Below, in pieces: positions 16,887 through 27,048 of a DNA stretch of 64,000 nt. The DNA lies in assembly GCA_902787575.1 (NCBI GenBank), contig CADAGX010000003.1, positions 1 through 64,000 on the forward strand, in the 5' to 3' direction. This DNA is from an uncultured Bacteroidales bacterium (lineage in GTDB: Bacteria > Bacteroidota > Bacteroidia > Bacteroidales > Bacteroidaceae). A program made the translations under genes and the position numbers. The stretch's first letter is position 1; each line of letters opens with the position of its first letter. The notes below the pieces were generated by a model. That model was not told the DNA's origin. It searched no databases and worked only from the letters and a program-made list of their open reading frames with translations.

Positions 16887-18797
16887 ATGGGAAAGATTAT
16901 TGGAATTGACTTGGGTACGACAAACAGTTGCGTATCCGTGTTCGAGGGCAACGAGCCCGTGGTGATTGCCAACAGCGAGGGAAAGCGCACCACACCCTCC
17001 ATCGTGGCATTTGTAGAAGGCGGCGAGCGCAAAGTCGGCGATCCGGCTAAGCGTCAGGCCATCACGAACCCGAAGAAGACCATCTTCTCGATTAAGCGCT
17101 TCATGGGCGAAACGTACGATCAGGTGCAGAAGGAAATCGCACGCGTACCTTATTCTGTGGTGCGTGGCGAGAACAACACACCCAGAGTGGACATCGACGG
17201 ACGCATGTACACGCCGCAGGAAATCTCGGCCATGATACTGCAGAAGATGAAGAAGACGGCCGAGGACTACCTTGGACAGGAGGTGACGGAGGCTGTTATC
17301 ACCGTTCCTGCTTACTTCTCTGACTCTCAGCGTCAGGCAACCAAGGAGGCAGGTCAGATTGCCGGACTGGACGTTAAGCGTATCGTCAATGAGCCCACCG
17401 CAGCCGCACTGGCTTACGGTGTGGACAAGGCCAACAAGGACATGAAGATTGCCGTATTCGACTTGGGCGGCGGTACGTTCGATATCTCCATACTGGAGTT
17501 CGGCGGCGGCGTCTTCGAAGTACTCTCCACCAATGGCGACACACACTTGGGCGGCGACGACTTCGACCAAGTAATCATCGACTGGATGGCAAGCGAGTTC
17601 AAGAGCGAGGAAGGCATCGACCTGAAGCAAGACCCCATGGCACTGCAGCGACTCAAGGAGGCAGCCGAGAAGGCAAAGATAGAGCTCTCAAGCTCCACCA
17701 CCACCGAAATCAACCTGCCCTACATCACAGCCGTGGGCGGTGTGCCCAAACACCTAGTGAAGACTCTCACACGCGCCAAGTTTGAGCAGTTGGCCGACAG
17801 CCTCATCCAAGCCTGCAAGGTGCCCTGCCAGAAAGCAATGCAAGACGCAGGACTAAGCAACAGCGACATTGACGAGGTAATCCTCGTTGGCGGCTCCAGC
17901 CGTATCCCTGCAGTGCAGAAACTCGTGGCCGACTTCTTCGGCAAAGAACCTAGCAAGGGCGTGAACCCCGACGAAGTGGTGGCCGTAGGTGCCAGCATAC
18001 AGGGCGCAGTGCTGACAGGCGACAAGAGCGACATCGTGCTGCTCGACGTCACACCCCTGTCGATGGGCATCGAGACAATGGGCGGCGTAATGACACGACT
18101 CATCGACGCCAACACCACCATCCCCTGCCACAAGAGCGAAATATTCTCCACGGCAGCCGATAACCAGACAGCCGTCACCATCCACGTGCTGCAAGGCGAG
18201 CGCCCAATGGCCAGCCAAAACAAGAGCGTAGGACAGTTCAACCTCGAAGGCATCGCGCCCGCACGTCGCGGCGTACCTCAGATTGAAGTCAGCTTCGACA
18301 TTGACGCCAATGGCATCCTCAAGGTGAGCGCCAAAGACAAAGCCACCGGCAAGGAACAGACCATCCGCATCGAAGCCAGCAGCGGCCTCAGCAAAGAGGA
18401 AATCGAGCGCATGAAAGCCGAGGCAGAAGCCAACGCAGAAGCCGACAAGAAGGAGCGCGAAAAGGTGGACAAACTCAATCAGGCCGATAGCATGATATTC
18501 CAGACCGAAAACATGCTGAAAGAAAGTGGCGACAAACTGCCCGCCGACGTAAAGAGCGAAGTGGAAGCCGCAGTAGAGAAACTGAAGACGGCGCACAAGG
18601 CACAAGACATCGCAGCCATTGACGCCGCCATGAACGAACTGCAGACCGCTGCCGGCAAGATGTACCAGGCCCAGCAGCAGGCAGGTCCTCAGCCCGGCCC
18701 CGACTTCCAAGGCGGCCAGCAAGCAGGCCCACAAAATCAGCAGAGCGGCCAGCAAGGCCCCGACATCCAAGATGCTGACTTTGAGGAGGTGAAGTAA
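16887..18797 (+). CDS. dnaK: Chaperone DnaK (Hsp70)
   Basis: A 636-residue Hsp70. The start [21 protein letters not shown] gives phosphate-binding motif 1; [13 protein letters not shown] and [15 protein letters not shown] give the other actin-fold motifs. The substrate-binding domain and helical lid follow from about residue 385. The C-terminal tail is rich in Gln, Gly and Pro repeats and ends in DADFEEVK, close to the usual EEVK end that contacts co-chaperones. It refolds proteins with DnaJ and GrpE, which are not in the window. A hairpin terminator lies just downstream. Confidence 0.98.
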   Translation: MGKIIGIDLGTTNSCVSVFEGNEPVVIANSEGKRTTPSIVAFVEGGERKVGDPAKRQAITNPKKTIFSIKRFMGETYDQVQKEIARVPYSVVRGENNTPRVDIDGRMYTPQEISAMILQKMKKTAEDYLGQEVTEAVITVPAYFSDSQRQATKEAGQIAGLDVKRIVNEPTAAALAYGVDKANKDMKIAVFDLGGGTFDISILEFGGGVFEVLSTNGDTHLGGDDFDQVIIDWMASEFKSEEGIDLKQDPMALQRLKEAAEKAKIELSSSTTTEINLPYITAVGGVPKHLVKTLTRAKFEQLADSLIQACKVPCQKAMQDAGLSNSDIDEVILVGGSSRIPAVQKLVADFFGKEPSKGVNPDEVVAVGASIQGAVLTGDKSDIVLLDVTPLSMGIETMGGVMTRLIDANTTIPCHKSEIFSTAADNQTAVTIHVLQGERPMASQNKSVGQFNLEGIAPARRGVPQIEVSFDIDANGILKVSAKDKATGKEQTIRIEASSGLSKEEIERMKAEAEANAEADKKEREKVDKLNQADSMIFQTENMLKESGDKLPADVKSEVEAAVEKLKTAHKAQDIAAIDAAMNELQTAAGKMYQAQQQAGPQPGPDFQGGQQAGPQNQQSGQQGPDIQDADFEEVK

Positions 18798-18815
18798 GAC
18801 AAAGACAGACAATAG

Positions 18816-18857
18816 GAATCCCGCACAGCTCTATCAGCTATGCGGGATTCTTTTTTT
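18816..18857 (+). terminator. Rho-independent terminator of dnaK
   Basis: The 10-bp stem GAATCCCGCA (18816-18825) / TGCGGGATTC (18841-18850), with an inner AGCT/AGCT pairing, is followed by seven T. It starts 19 bases after the dnaK stop codon. Confidence 0.92.
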
Positions 18858-18895
18858 GTTTAATGCGTTTGATGCGCCAAATGATCTTATTCTTT

Positions 18896-20671
18896 TTACT
18901 TCTTCTCCTCCAGCCGCTGAATGAATTCGGCCACTTGCTCTTTGCCCCACTCACGGATACGGGTGAAGTTGTTTTGGTTCATCACACGTTTGAAGTGACT
19001 GAGGGCGCCGGCTGCGATGGCCTCGTCGGGCTTACGGCAGAGCCAGAGGTAGTCGAGCGGAAGCATGGCGCGGTCCACTCGCTTCTGCAACTCTGAATTG
19101 TACGCCACTGCATCGAGTGCCTGCTGCAGGATGCGGCGGCTTTCTGTAACGAATTCATCACTATACATGGCGAAGTGAGGTCTTGGGTAACAGTTCTGAT
19201 GAATTCCTTCGCGGCGGAGTGTCTGGTGCTCGTATTCGAGATACTGGCGGATGTATTTGCCAGCCGGCCCATAGAAGCCTTCCGTGAAATCGTAGATAAT
19301 GGAATCTGTATCTGCGTCGGGATTCCAAAGTAGCTTGGCCAACACATAGACTCGCAGCTCGTCGAGCTCAGCGCCACGGTTCTGATAGTCACCCTCCTCC
19401 ATGACACCGATGGCATGATGGTCGCGGATGTCACGCAGATGAGAGGCCAATGTCTTGAAGTTGGGCAGCGGCAACAGGTAGTCGGAGAAGGCGCAGACGT
19501 AGTCCCACACGTAGAGATTTGGTGCAATGGACGACCACTGGCGCAGGTCGTCGAGGAATCGTTTGTTCTGTTCGCAGTCATCGTACTCGTGCAGCAGGCA
19601 GGTCTCTATGCTACAGAGACGCACCACCACGTTCTGTCGAGGCCGTATGCCGGTTGGCGGCGTGCGCGTGTACTGATAAGCAAAGGTGCCGACGAATTTG
19701 TTGGGGAACTCTTGCTTAACAGCGTCGGCCACTTGATTGACGAACCAGAGCATGATGCCCGACTGCTGCCCGCCATACTTATCGACAATGGCTTGACACT
19801 TGCTGCATTGACAGGGGTTGTACCAGTCGTTTTGCGAGAGCGAGTAGACAAGGAAGTCGGGCAACGTACGCATCCGCTCGAGGATGCCTTGTGTACAGAG
19901 GCGCAGTACATCGGGATTTGTGAGGCACAGTTGCGAACGGTCGCGCAGTCGCTTGCCGTCTATCAAGCTGAAATATTCGGGGTGAGTGTCAAAATATTTA
20001 TTCACCGGCACAAACTGTCCGAAGGTGTGACAGCTCCAATACCGGATGGCACTGCCGGGTATCAAACCTCGACCGTCCACGGTGGGCAGAGGTATCGTAT
20101 TGTTGCGCAGTCGGGCTGCGAAACGCGGTTCCATTGCATCGCGATAGTTGTCATCGCGCATCCGCAAGGCCGGCTTCTCGTGGTTGAAGAGCCGGGCGAA
20201 GGTCCACTCCGTGCGACGCGGAGCAAGCGAGACGTCGCTCGTGTACCAGCGGCATCCCAGTTCGCGTTCGAGCAGCGAATAGACGGCATAGAGCGTCCCT
20301 CGGTCTGCCCCACCCCAAAGCAAAATGTCGCCGCCCACGTTGCGATAAGTGAAGGAATCGTTGCCAGCCTCGGGCTTTACTTCGCCCTTGAGGAGCTGCT
20401 CGGTTGCCGCATTGAAGCCCACTATCAGCCGCCGGCCGCGCTGGCCTTCGTTTGGCGCCACAATGGGCAGTTGCACACCACTGACTTCGAATAGCCATCG
20501 CTGCAGTTCGACAGCAGCCAGCCGTTCGTTCTCTACGGCGTCTGACGCCAGCACAATGACATATTCCGACCGGCCGTCGGCAAACACCGTGTATTTCTTA
20601 CCACACGCCGTCTGCGGCGCGAGAAGCTGCCACAGGGCAGCAAGCACGAAAAGTGAAATAAGGCGTCTCAT
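18896..20671 (-). CDS. Secreted DUF4838 family protein
   Basis: A 591-residue exported protein with a signal peptide (about 1-24, ending near TACG). After an N-terminal alpha-glucuronidase-like accessory domain (about 30-130, with ELQRWLFEVSG and GTLYAVYSLLERELGCRWY) comes the DUF4838 core with SQNDWYNPCQCSKCQ and DYQNRGAELDELRVYVLAKLLWNP. Many such proteins occur in polysaccharide-degrading Bacteroidota and are probably glycosidase-like, but no activity can be assigned. Its start overlaps the ribE stop by ATGA, so it is translated from the same message. Confidence 0.85.
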   Translation of the reverse strand: MRRLISLFVLAALWQLLAPQTACGKKYTVFADGRSEYVIVLASDAVENERLAAVELQRWLFEVSGVQLPIVAPNEGQRGRRLIVGFNAATEQLLKGEVKPEAGNDSFTYRNVGGDILLWGGADRGTLYAVYSLLERELGCRWYTSDVSLAPRRTEWTFARLFNHEKPALRMRDDNYRDAMEPRFAARLRNNTIPLPTVDGRGLIPGSAIRYWSCHTFGQFVPVNKYFDTHPEYFSLIDGKRLRDRSQLCLTNPDVLRLCTQGILERMRTLPDFLVYSLSQNDWYNPCQCSKCQAIVDKYGGQQSGIMLWFVNQVADAVKQEFPNKFVGTFAYQYTRTPPTGIRPRQNVVVRLCSIETCLLHEYDDCEQNKRFLDDLRQWSSIAPNLYVWDYVCAFSDYLLPLPNFKTLASHLRDIRDHHAIGVMEEGDYQNRGAELDELRVYVLAKLLWNPDADTDSIIYDFTEGFYGPAGKYIRQYLEYEHQTLRREGIHQNCYPRPHFAMYSDEFVTESRRILQQALDAVAYNSELQKRVDRAMLPLDYLWLCRKPDEAIAAGALSHFKRVMNQNNFTRIREWGKEQVAEFIQRLEEKK

Positions 20672-21270
20672 AGCAATGCGTTCATTCTGGCGAGGTACTT
20701 ACCAATGATGTCGAACTCGAGATTCACCACCGTTCCCACGCTGATATTATGGAAATTTGTATGTTCGAAAGTGTAAGGAATAATACACACCTGGAACGTG
20801 TCGGACGTCGGACGGCAGACGGTTAGGCTCACTCCATTTACTGTCACGCTTCCCTTATCGACCGTAAAGTATCCGTGCCGCACCATGTCGGCCGATGATT
20901 TGTACGAGAAGGTAAACTGAAAACTTCCCTTCTGGTCCTCGACCGCAATGCACGTGGCAGTGGTATCAACGTGTCCTTGCACGATGTGGCCGTCCAGTCT
21001 GCCGTTCATGAGCATCGAACGTTCCACGTTCACCTCATCTCCCACCTGCAAGAGCCCCAGATTCGTACACTCCAAGGTCTCGCGCATGGCTGTCACGGTG
21101 TAGGTGCCTGCATCCAAGCGGACGACAGTCAGACACACCCCGTTGTGCGCCACACTTTGGTCTATCGACAGCTCGCCTGCAAAGTCGCAAGCCAGCGTCA
21201 GGTGGACATTGTCCTGCTCCCGCTCAATGTTTACCACGCGAGCCGTTGATTCCACAATTCCAGAAAACAT
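20668..21270 (-). CDS. ribE: Riboflavin synthase, alpha chain
   Basis: A 200-residue enzyme that dismutates two 6,7-dimethyl-8-ribityllumazine molecules to riboflavin. It starts with the conserved MFSGIVES and has two tandem lumazine-binding barrels; key motifs are LTVV, GHIVQGHVDTT in the first repeat and KGSVTVNGVSLTV in the second. The longer upstream frame only translates palindrome array C, so the start is set at 21270. No FMN riboswitch signature was recognised in the leader. A TATTTTTG promoter box lies at 21308-21301. Confidence 0.96.
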   Translation of the reverse strand: MFSGIVESTARVVNIEREQDNVHLTLACDFAGELSIDQSVAHNGVCLTVVRLDAGTYTVTAMRETLECTNLGLLQVGDEVNVERSMLMNGRLDGHIVQGHVDTTATCIAVEDQKGSFQFTFSYKSSADMVRHGYFTVDKGSVTVNGVSLTVCRPTSDTFQVCIIPYTFEHTNFHNISVGTVVNLEFDIIGKYLARMNALL

Positions 21271-21300
21271 ATTCTTACGTATTTTAGTTGGTTTCTGCCA

Positions 21301-21308
21301 CAAAAATA
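21301..21308 (-). promoter_or_regulatory. Promoter box of ribE
   Basis: TATTTTTG on the minus strand (21308-21301) lies 30 bases before the ribE ATG. No -33 element is evident. Confidence 0.5.
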
Positions 21309-21379
21309 GGCATTTATTTCGAAATGGCGAAACACTTTCGGCAAGAATCTCGAATCGGCATCGGCAATGGGACGAAAAA

Positions 21380-21458
21380 TGCGACACGTCGCATGAAAGA
21401 AAACTACACGTCGCGTGAAGCGATGCGACACGTAGATATTTTACAGCCACACGTGGCA
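21380..21458. repeat. Palindrome array C (4 units, 22-bp period)
   Basis: Units start at 21380 (TGCGACACGTCGCA), 21402 (degenerate, CTACACGTCGCG), 21424 (TGCGACACGTAG) and about 21445 (AGCCACACGTGGCA). Two steps are exactly 22 bases and the last about 21. It lies between the divergent ribE and TolC promoters. Confidence 0.85.
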
Positions 21459-21531
21459 GACAAAACAGCCGACTATACATACACACGCGCACACGTACAC
21501 ATAAAAAATGTTAATAATCGGGCACAAGATG

Positions 21532-21561
21532 TTGTCACCTCGCAGAAAAGCCGTAACTTTG
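21532..21561 (+). promoter_or_regulatory. Promoter of the TolC-MacAB operon
   Basis: TTG (21532-21534), a 19-base spacer and TAACTTTG (21554-21561) precede the ATG at 21593 by 31 bases. Confidence 0.75.
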
Positions 21562-21592
21562 CACGGATATAAACACGCAAGATAAGAAAAAG

Positions 21593-22933
21593 ATGAACAA
21601 GAGACTCTTCCTCCTCCCCTGCTGCCTAATAGCCGGCATTCTGAGACTAAGCGCACAAGGGACTTGGAGTTTGCAGGATTGCATTGAGTACGCACTGCAA
21701 AACAACATACAAGTTCAGAAAAGTCGCATTGCCGAGGAACAGGGCGAAGTAAGCCTGTGGCAAGACCGCGGTGCGCTGTTCCCAAGCCTTAGTTTCAGCA
21801 CCAGCCAGACGATGGGCTACCGACCCTTCGAAGAAAGCACGGCGCTGGTGCAGAACGGACAGGTAACCACAACCACGAACAAAACCACTTATCAGGGCTC
21901 GTACGGACTGAATGCCAATTGGACCATTTGGAACGGAGGCATCAACCGCAAGAACATCGAGGTGCAAAAGCTGCAAAACGAAATCAGCGAACTTGCAACG
22001 CAGGAGAGCGAACTCAGCATCCAAGAGCAGATAGCACAACTCTACGTGCAGATTATGTACACGAAAGAGGGCAAGCGCGTGAACGAGCAACTGCTGGAGA
22101 CAGCCAAAAGCCAGCTGGAGCGCGGACGCGAGATGCTGCAGCAGGGACAGATGGCACGCGCCGATGTTACACAACTGGAAGCGCAGGCAAGCAGCGCAGC
22201 ATACGACGTAGTAAGTGCCGACGCACAGATAGCCAACTACAAGCGGCAACTGAAAGCCTTGCTGGAACTCGACCTTAACACACCATTCGACGTCAGTGGC
22301 GAGGCCCCGGCCGACGAAAAGGTACTCGCACCCATCCCCAACGCCGAGGAAGCCTACGAGAAGGCACTCGTCAGCCGTCCCGAGATACGTAGCGCCGAAC
22401 TGGGAGTAGATGCAGCAGAACTGAACTTGGATATTGCCAAGCGCGGTTTCCTGCCAACGGTTGGTATGAGCGCAGGTGTGGGAGACAGCCACTACAGCGC
22501 CAGCCAGAAAAGCACGAGACAGCAGATGAAGACCAATCTGAACGCCAGCGCCGGTGTGACGGTGAGCGTACCAATCTTCGACAACCGGCGCAATCGAGCC
22601 AACGTGAAACAGGCCAAACTGCAGCGAGCCACGAGCCAGCTGTCGCTCCAAGACGAGAAGAACGCACTGAGCAACACCATAGAGCAATACTGGATAACGG
22701 CCAGCACACAGCAGCAGAACTTCATTGCTGCACAAGCACGCGTGAAAAGCCAGAAAGAAAGCTACGACCTGCTGAACGAGCAGTTCCAGAACGGACTGAA
22801 GAACGTGGTGGACGTGCTGCAGGGACGCGACAACCTGCTCTCTGCAGAGCAAGCAATGCTGCAAAGCAAATATATGACACTGCTCAACATGCAGCTGCTG
22901 AAATTCTACACCGGCGAACAAATAAATCTATAA
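21593..22933 (+). CDS. TolC-family outer membrane efflux protein
   Basis: A 446-residue outer membrane channel. A signal peptide (about 1-21, ending LSAQG) is followed by two repeats of the OEP domain, recognisable by the opening SLQDCIEYALQNNIQVQ and the long helices ending in LNMQLLKFYTG. It forms the exit duct of a tripartite exporter whose adaptor, ATPase and permease follow directly, all on the same strand with gaps of 29-45 bases. Substrates of MacAB-type exporters range from macrolides to peptides and lipoproteins; none can be chosen here. Confidence 0.93.
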   Translation: MNKRLFLLPCCLIAGILRLSAQGTWSLQDCIEYALQNNIQVQKSRIAEEQGEVSLWQDRGALFPSLSFSTSQTMGYRPFEESTALVQNGQVTTTTNKTTYQGSYGLNANWTIWNGGINRKNIEVQKLQNEISELATQESELSIQEQIAQLYVQIMYTKEGKRVNEQLLETAKSQLERGREMLQQGQMARADVTQLEAQASSAAYDVVSADAQIANYKRQLKALLELDLNTPFDVSGEAPADEKVLAPIPNAEEAYEKALVSRPEIRSAELGVDAAELNLDIAKRGFLPTVGMSAGVGDSHYSASQKSTRQQMKTNLNASAGVTVSVPIFDNRRNRANVKQAKLQRATSQLSLQDEKNALSNTIEQYWITASTQQQNFIAAQARVKSQKESYDLLNEQFQNGLKNVVDVLQGRDNLLSAEQAMLQSKYMTLLNMQLLKFYTGEQINL

Positions 22934-22969
22934 TAACCCATCGGCTAAGCCCATAACCCGAAAGAACAA

Positions 22970-24136
22970 ATGAAAATAAAGCACACAATCAGCATGGTTG
23001 CAGTCCTCGTGGGAGGCGCGCTTGCAACCAGTTGCGAAAAGAAGACGCAGTTCACCTACAACGAAGTAGAGGTTACGCGCCAAGACATCATCACCAGCGT
23101 GACAGCGACCGGCACCATCGAGCCCGTCACCAGCGTAGCCGTAGGAACCCAGGTGAGCGGCATCGTGAGCCGACTCTACGTGGATTACAACAGCATCGTC
23201 AAGGCCGGAGACGTCATTGCCGAACTCGACCGCACAAACCTGACGAGCGAACTGAAAAGCGCACGCGCCAACTTGACAAGTGCACAGAGCGAACTGGATT
23301 ACCAAAAGACGAACCACGACCGTTACAAGACGCTGTTCGACAAAGGCCTCATCAGCGCCAACGAATACGAGCAGGCGCGGCTCTCCTACATACGCGCACA
23401 GCAAACTGTGAACACGCAGAAAGAGAACGTCAAGAAGGCCGAGACGAATCTCGGATACGCCACCATTACGAGCCCTATCGACGGCGTGGTGTTGAGCAAG
23501 GAAGTGGAAGAAGGTCAGACGGTGGCCTCGAGCTTCAACACTCCTACCCTTTTCACAATCGCCAAGGACCTTACTGACATGCGCGTTATTGCTGACGTGG
23601 ACGAAGCCGACATAGGCGATGTGAAGGAAGGACAGCGCGTCTCGTTCACCGTAGATGCCTACCCCGAAGACGTATTCCAAGGCAGCGTGACACAAGTGCG
23701 CCAGCAGGCAACGACAGAAAGCAACGTTGTGACCTACGAAGTGGTTATCAGCGCGCCCAACGGAGACCTGAAGCTGAAGCCCGGACTCACAGCCAACGTC
23801 ACCATCTACACGCTGGAACTGAAAGACGTACTGGCAGTACCCAACAAAGCCCTGCGCTTTAATCCCAACGAAGCTATGCTCAATCCGGGCGAGACGATTA
23901 CCAACGTGGAAAGCCGCACGAAAGTGTGGAAAAAAGAAGGCCCCGAACTGAAGGCCATCGCAGTAGAGACAGGCACCACCAACGGCACACTCACAGAGAT
24001 TACCAAAGGCCTGAAGGAAGGCACAAAGATAATCACCGAAGTGCAGAACGGCATGCCCGACTTGGCCGGACAAGAGCAACAAAACAAGAACCCCTTCATG
24101 CCCGGACCGCGTAACCGCAACAACAAAAAGAAATAA
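22970..24136 (+). CDS. MacA-like periplasmic adaptor subunit
   Basis: A 388-residue RND/MacA-type adaptor. The N-terminal signal ends in a possible lipobox (ATSC, Cys at about 23). A biotinyl-lipoyl-like half motif (VGTQVSGIVSRLYVDYNSIVK), a helical hairpin (about 85-150) and the return half (ITSPIDGVVLSKEVEEGQTV) are followed by beta-barrel and membrane-proximal domains. It couples the MacB-type ABC pump to the TolC channel encoded upstream. The C-terminus ends in a basic, Asn-rich tail. Confidence 0.93.
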   Translation: MKIKHTISMVAVLVGGALATSCEKKTQFTYNEVEVTRQDIITSVTATGTIEPVTSVAVGTQVSGIVSRLYVDYNSIVKAGDVIAELDRTNLTSELKSARANLTSAQSELDYQKTNHDRYKTLFDKGLISANEYEQARLSYIRAQQTVNTQKENVKKAETNLGYATITSPIDGVVLSKEVEEGQTVASSFNTPTLFTIAKDLTDMRVIADVDEADIGDVKEGQRVSFTVDAYPEDVFQGSVTQVRQQATTESNVVTYEVVISAPNGDLKLKPGLTANVTIYTLELKDVLAVPNKALRFNPNEAMLNPGETITNVESRTKVWKKEGPELKAIAVETGTTNGTLTEITKGLKEGTKIITEVQNGMPDLAGQEQQNKNPFMPGPRNRNNKKK

Positions 24137-24165
24137 GCGGCAAGAAGAAAAGTGAAGACAGAGAC

Positions 24166-24918
24166 ATGGAGAACAGAAAAGTCGTCATAGAACTGCAAGA
24201 CGTAAGGCGCGAATTCGTTGTAGGCAACGAGAAGGTAAAAGCCCTGCGTGGCGTAAGCTTCAAGATTTACGAAGGCGAGTTTGTCACCATCATGGGCAAG
24301 TCTGGCTCGGGCAAGAGTACACTGCTGAACCAGTTGGGCTGCCTCGACACGCCCACCAGCGGAGAGTTTTATCTCGACGGCACTCCCGTGCGACAGATGA
24401 AACGCAGCGAACGTGCTATCCTGCGCAACCGCAAGATTGGGTTCATCTTTCAGAATTACAACCTGCTGGCAAAGACAACAGCCGTGGAAAACGTGGAGCT
24501 TCCGCTGATGTATAACAAGAAATACAGCGCAAAGGAACGCCGACGCGCAGCCGTAGCAGCACTCGAAGCAGTGGGACTGGGCGACCGCCTCGACCACAAA
24601 AGCAACCAGATGTCCGGCGGACAGATGCAACGCGTAGCCATCGCTCGCGCACTGGTGAACGACCCGGCCGTCATACTGGCCGACGAAGCTACGGGAAACT
24701 TGGATACTCGCACGAGCTTCGAGATTCTCTGCCTCTTCCAAGAGCTGCATCGTCAAGGCCGCACCATCATCTTCGTGACGCACAACCCCGAGATTGCACA
24801 ATACAGCAGCCGCAACATCGTACTGCGCGACGGAAAAATACGCGAGGACACAATAAACACCAACATCCTCAACGCAGCCGAAGCACTGGCTGCCCTTCCC
24901 AAGGCACAAGACGAATAA
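24166..24918 (+). CDS. MacB/LolD-type ABC transporter ATP-binding protein
   Basis: A 250-residue ATPase with Walker A GKSGSGKST, signature MSGGQMQRVAIARAL and Walker B VILADEATGNLD. The layout matches MacB/LolD-type ATPases that power mechanotransmission rather than classical transport. In Bacteroidota the MacB ATPase and permease parts are often separate, as here. It sits 29 bases after the adaptor gene and 45 before the permease. Confidence 0.94.
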   Translation: MENRKVVIELQDVRREFVVGNEKVKALRGVSFKIYEGEFVTIMGKSGSGKSTLLNQLGCLDTPTSGEFYLDGTPVRQMKRSERAILRNRKIGFIFQNYNLLAKTTAVENVELPLMYNKKYSAKERRRAAVAALEAVGLGDRLDHKSNQMSGGQMQRVAIARALVNDPAVILADEATGNLDTRTSFEILCLFQELHRQGRTIIFVTHNPEIAQYSSRNIVLRDGKIREDTINTNILNAAEALAALPKAQDE

Positions 24919-24963
24919 TATAAGAAACTGTACACAGTATCCCCTTTTTGACAACAATAGAAA

Positions 24964-26187
24964 ATGAGTATAAAGAACCTTCTGAAAGTCGCCATCACAG
25001 CCATCATGAGCAACAAGTTCCGCTCCTTCCTGAGCATGCTTGGCATCATCATTGGCGTGGCTGCCGTCATCATTATGATGGCCATCGGACAAGGGTCCAA
25101 GCAAAGCGTGCGCGAGGACTTGAGCAAGATGGGCACGAACCTGCTCACCATACGACCCGGAGCCGACATGCGCGGAGGCGTCCGCCGCGACCCAAGCGAG
25201 ATGCAGACGCTGAAGATGGCCGACTACGAGAGCATCCTAACCGAGGCGACACTCATCACACACGTAAGCCCCGAAGTGACGAGCAGCGGCCAAGTGATAT
25301 ATGGCTCCAAGAACACCACAACGTCTGTGTACGGCGAGAGTCCCGAATACCTCGACATCAAACTTTGGACCATCGAGAATGGAGATTGCTTCACTGAGGA
25401 GGACGTTAAGAAGAGTGCAAAGGTCTGCGTTGTCGGCAAGACGATTGTGCAAGAGCTCTTCGGCGACAAGAATTACGATGCCGTAGGCAAGACCATTCGT
25501 TTCAAGAGCATTCCGTTCCGCATTGTGGGCATCCTCAAAGCCAAAGGCTACAACAACTGGGGTATGGACCAAGACAACGTGATGATTGCGCCATACACCA
25601 CCGTGATGAAGCGCATCGCTGCACAAACCTTCTTCAGTAGCATCGTCATGAGCGCCCTGAGCGAAGAACTCAGCGACGAGGCAACCGAAGAGGTGACCAC
25701 CATTCTGCGACGCAACCACAAACTGAAAGAAGAAGCCGAAAGCGACTTCACCATCCGCTCGCAGCAAGAATGGATGGAGACGATGAGCAGCACGATGGAC
25801 ACCATAACCATCATCCTCGTTGTGGCCGCTGCTTTCTCGCTGCTGGTGGCTGGCATCGGCATTATGAACATCATGCTTGTGAGTGTCACCGAACGCACGA
25901 AGGAAATCGGCCTTCGTATGTCGGTGGGAGCACGAGGCATAGATATTATGAGCCAGTTCCTTATCGAAAGTATAATGATAAGTCTCACCGGTGCCCTGCT
26001 TGGTGTGGCCCTCGGTTACGGCGGCAGTTGGCTGGCACGAGACGTACTGATGATGCCCAGCAGCGTGCCCTTCTGGAGCGTAGGCCTCAGCTTCTGCATC
26101 TGCGCTTTCATAGGCATCTTCTTCGGATACGTGCCGGCACGTAAAGCTGCCCGCATGGACCCCATAGAGGCATTGCGCTACGAATAA
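24964..26187 (+). CDS. MacB-type ABC transporter permease
   Basis: A 407-residue permease with one N-terminal membrane segment (about 17-38), a large periplasmic MacB_PCD domain (about 40-245) and an FtsX domain with three more membrane segments (about 275-400). The motif ERTKEIGLRMSVGARG after the second membrane segment is typical of FtsX-type permeases. Together with the preceding three genes it forms a complete tripartite export system. Confidence 0.94.
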   Translation: MSIKNLLKVAITAIMSNKFRSFLSMLGIIIGVAAVIIMMAIGQGSKQSVREDLSKMGTNLLTIRPGADMRGGVRRDPSEMQTLKMADYESILTEATLITHVSPEVTSSGQVIYGSKNTTTSVYGESPEYLDIKLWTIENGDCFTEEDVKKSAKVCVVGKTIVQELFGDKNYDAVGKTIRFKSIPFRIVGILKAKGYNNWGMDQDNVMIAPYTTVMKRIAAQTFFSSIVMSALSEELSDEATEEVTTILRRNHKLKEEAESDFTIRSQQEWMETMSSTMDTITIILVVAAAFSLLVAGIGIMNIMLVSVTERTKEIGLRMSVGARGIDIMSQFLIESIMISLTGALLGVALGYGGSWLARDVLMMPSSVPFWSVGLSFCICAFIGIFFGYVPARKAARMDPIEALRYE

Positions 26188-26218
26188 ATAATGTAATAAA
26201 ACAAAAAGATACAGAACT

Positions 26219-26848
26219 ATGAAAAAATTCTTAGTTGTCCTGCTCACCTGCCTGCCGCTGCTTGCCTTTGCCAAAGGTCCAGTGGATGCGAAATACTTGG
26301 CAGGCGCCGTTCCGACAGAGAACGGAATCGTAACCTTCCGCAAGTCATTCTCCGTTCCGGGAAAAAGTTCGGAAGACATCTACCGTACCATTTCGCAATA
26401 CGTACGTCAGGAGGTAGTAGAGAAAGCGGTCCCTGGCCTTCGCACACGCATTATTTCAGACGAACAGGCCGAGCGTCAGATTGTGGCACGTGTCGAGGAG
26501 TTTATGGTTTTCAAGAAGAAAGCGCTGAACTATGACCGTACACGTTTTCGCTATCAGATTTCGGCCACTGTGAACGGTAACAAAGTGGAGCTCATCCTGA
26601 ACCAGATTTCCTACTATTACAACGAGGACCAAAAAGGTGAGAACGGAACGCCCTACAAGGCTGAAGAATGGATAACGGACGAGAACGCGCTTACGAAGAA
26701 GGGCAACAAGCTTTATCCTTACAGCGGCAAGTTCCGCATTAAGACGGTCGACCGTGTGGAGGCCATCTTCGAGGGTGCGATGGACGCCTTCGAAGCCAAA
26801 GAAAGCGCTGTGCCGCAGAAGAAGGTGCGCAAGGCTGTAATTGAATAA
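26219..26848 (+). CDS. DUF4468 domain protein, exported
   Basis: A 209-residue protein with a clear signal peptide (about 1-19, ending AFAK) and a DUF4468-type beta-rich domain (about 35-125). These are common periplasmic proteins of unknown function in Bacteroidota. It follows the permease by 31 bases and could be co-transcribed with the exporter or belong to the next cluster. Confidence 0.75.
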   Translation: MKKFLVVLLTCLPLLAFAKGPVDAKYLAGAVPTENGIVTFRKSFSVPGKSSEDIYRTISQYVRQEVVEKAVPGLRTRIISDEQAERQIVARVEEFMVFKKKALNYDRTRFRYQISATVNGNKVELILNQISYYYNEDQKGENGTPYKAEEWITDENALTKKGNKLYPYSGKFRIKTVDRVEAIFEGAMDAFEAKESAVPQKKVRKAVIE

Positions 26849-26857
26849 ATACTGAGC

Positions 26858-27040
26858 ATGACGCGTGACGAGGAACTCTATCAACAGGGCAACGCCTTCC
26901 GGAAAGTTCAAAACTGGAAGCGGGCGCTGGAATGTTACGCCGAAGCCATCGAACTTAATCCGCATAGTCCGGCCCTTCACGCAAGGGAAATGCTGCTTTC
27001 CATCCTTAACTACCGATGCAAAGCACTGCTGAATCCTTAA
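26858..27040 (+). CDS. Small TPR-like protein
   Basis: A 60-residue protein whose centre (GNAFRKVQNWKRALECYAEAIELNP) is a single canonical tetratricopeptide repeat. It lies 9 bases after the DUF4468 gene and 8 bases before the ferredoxin-like subunit, so it seems part of the operon. A protein-protein contact role is possible; no partner can be named. Confidence 0.65.
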   Translation: MTRDEELYQQGNAFRKVQNWKRALECYAEAIELNPHSPALHAREMLLSILNYRCKALLNP

Positions 27041-27048
27041 AGGGACGG

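Noticed and set aside
16674..17630. Long upstream extension of the PfkB frame
   Set aside because: It is antisense to dnaK and passes the PfkB promoter; the kinase's conserved start is at 16673.
20668..21300. FMN riboswitch before ribE
   Set aside because: The leader between the promoter box and ATG is about 30 bases, far too short for the RFN element.
21271..21492. Upstream extension of the riboflavin synthase frame
   Set aside because: Translates array C; the family begins with MFSGIVE at 21270.
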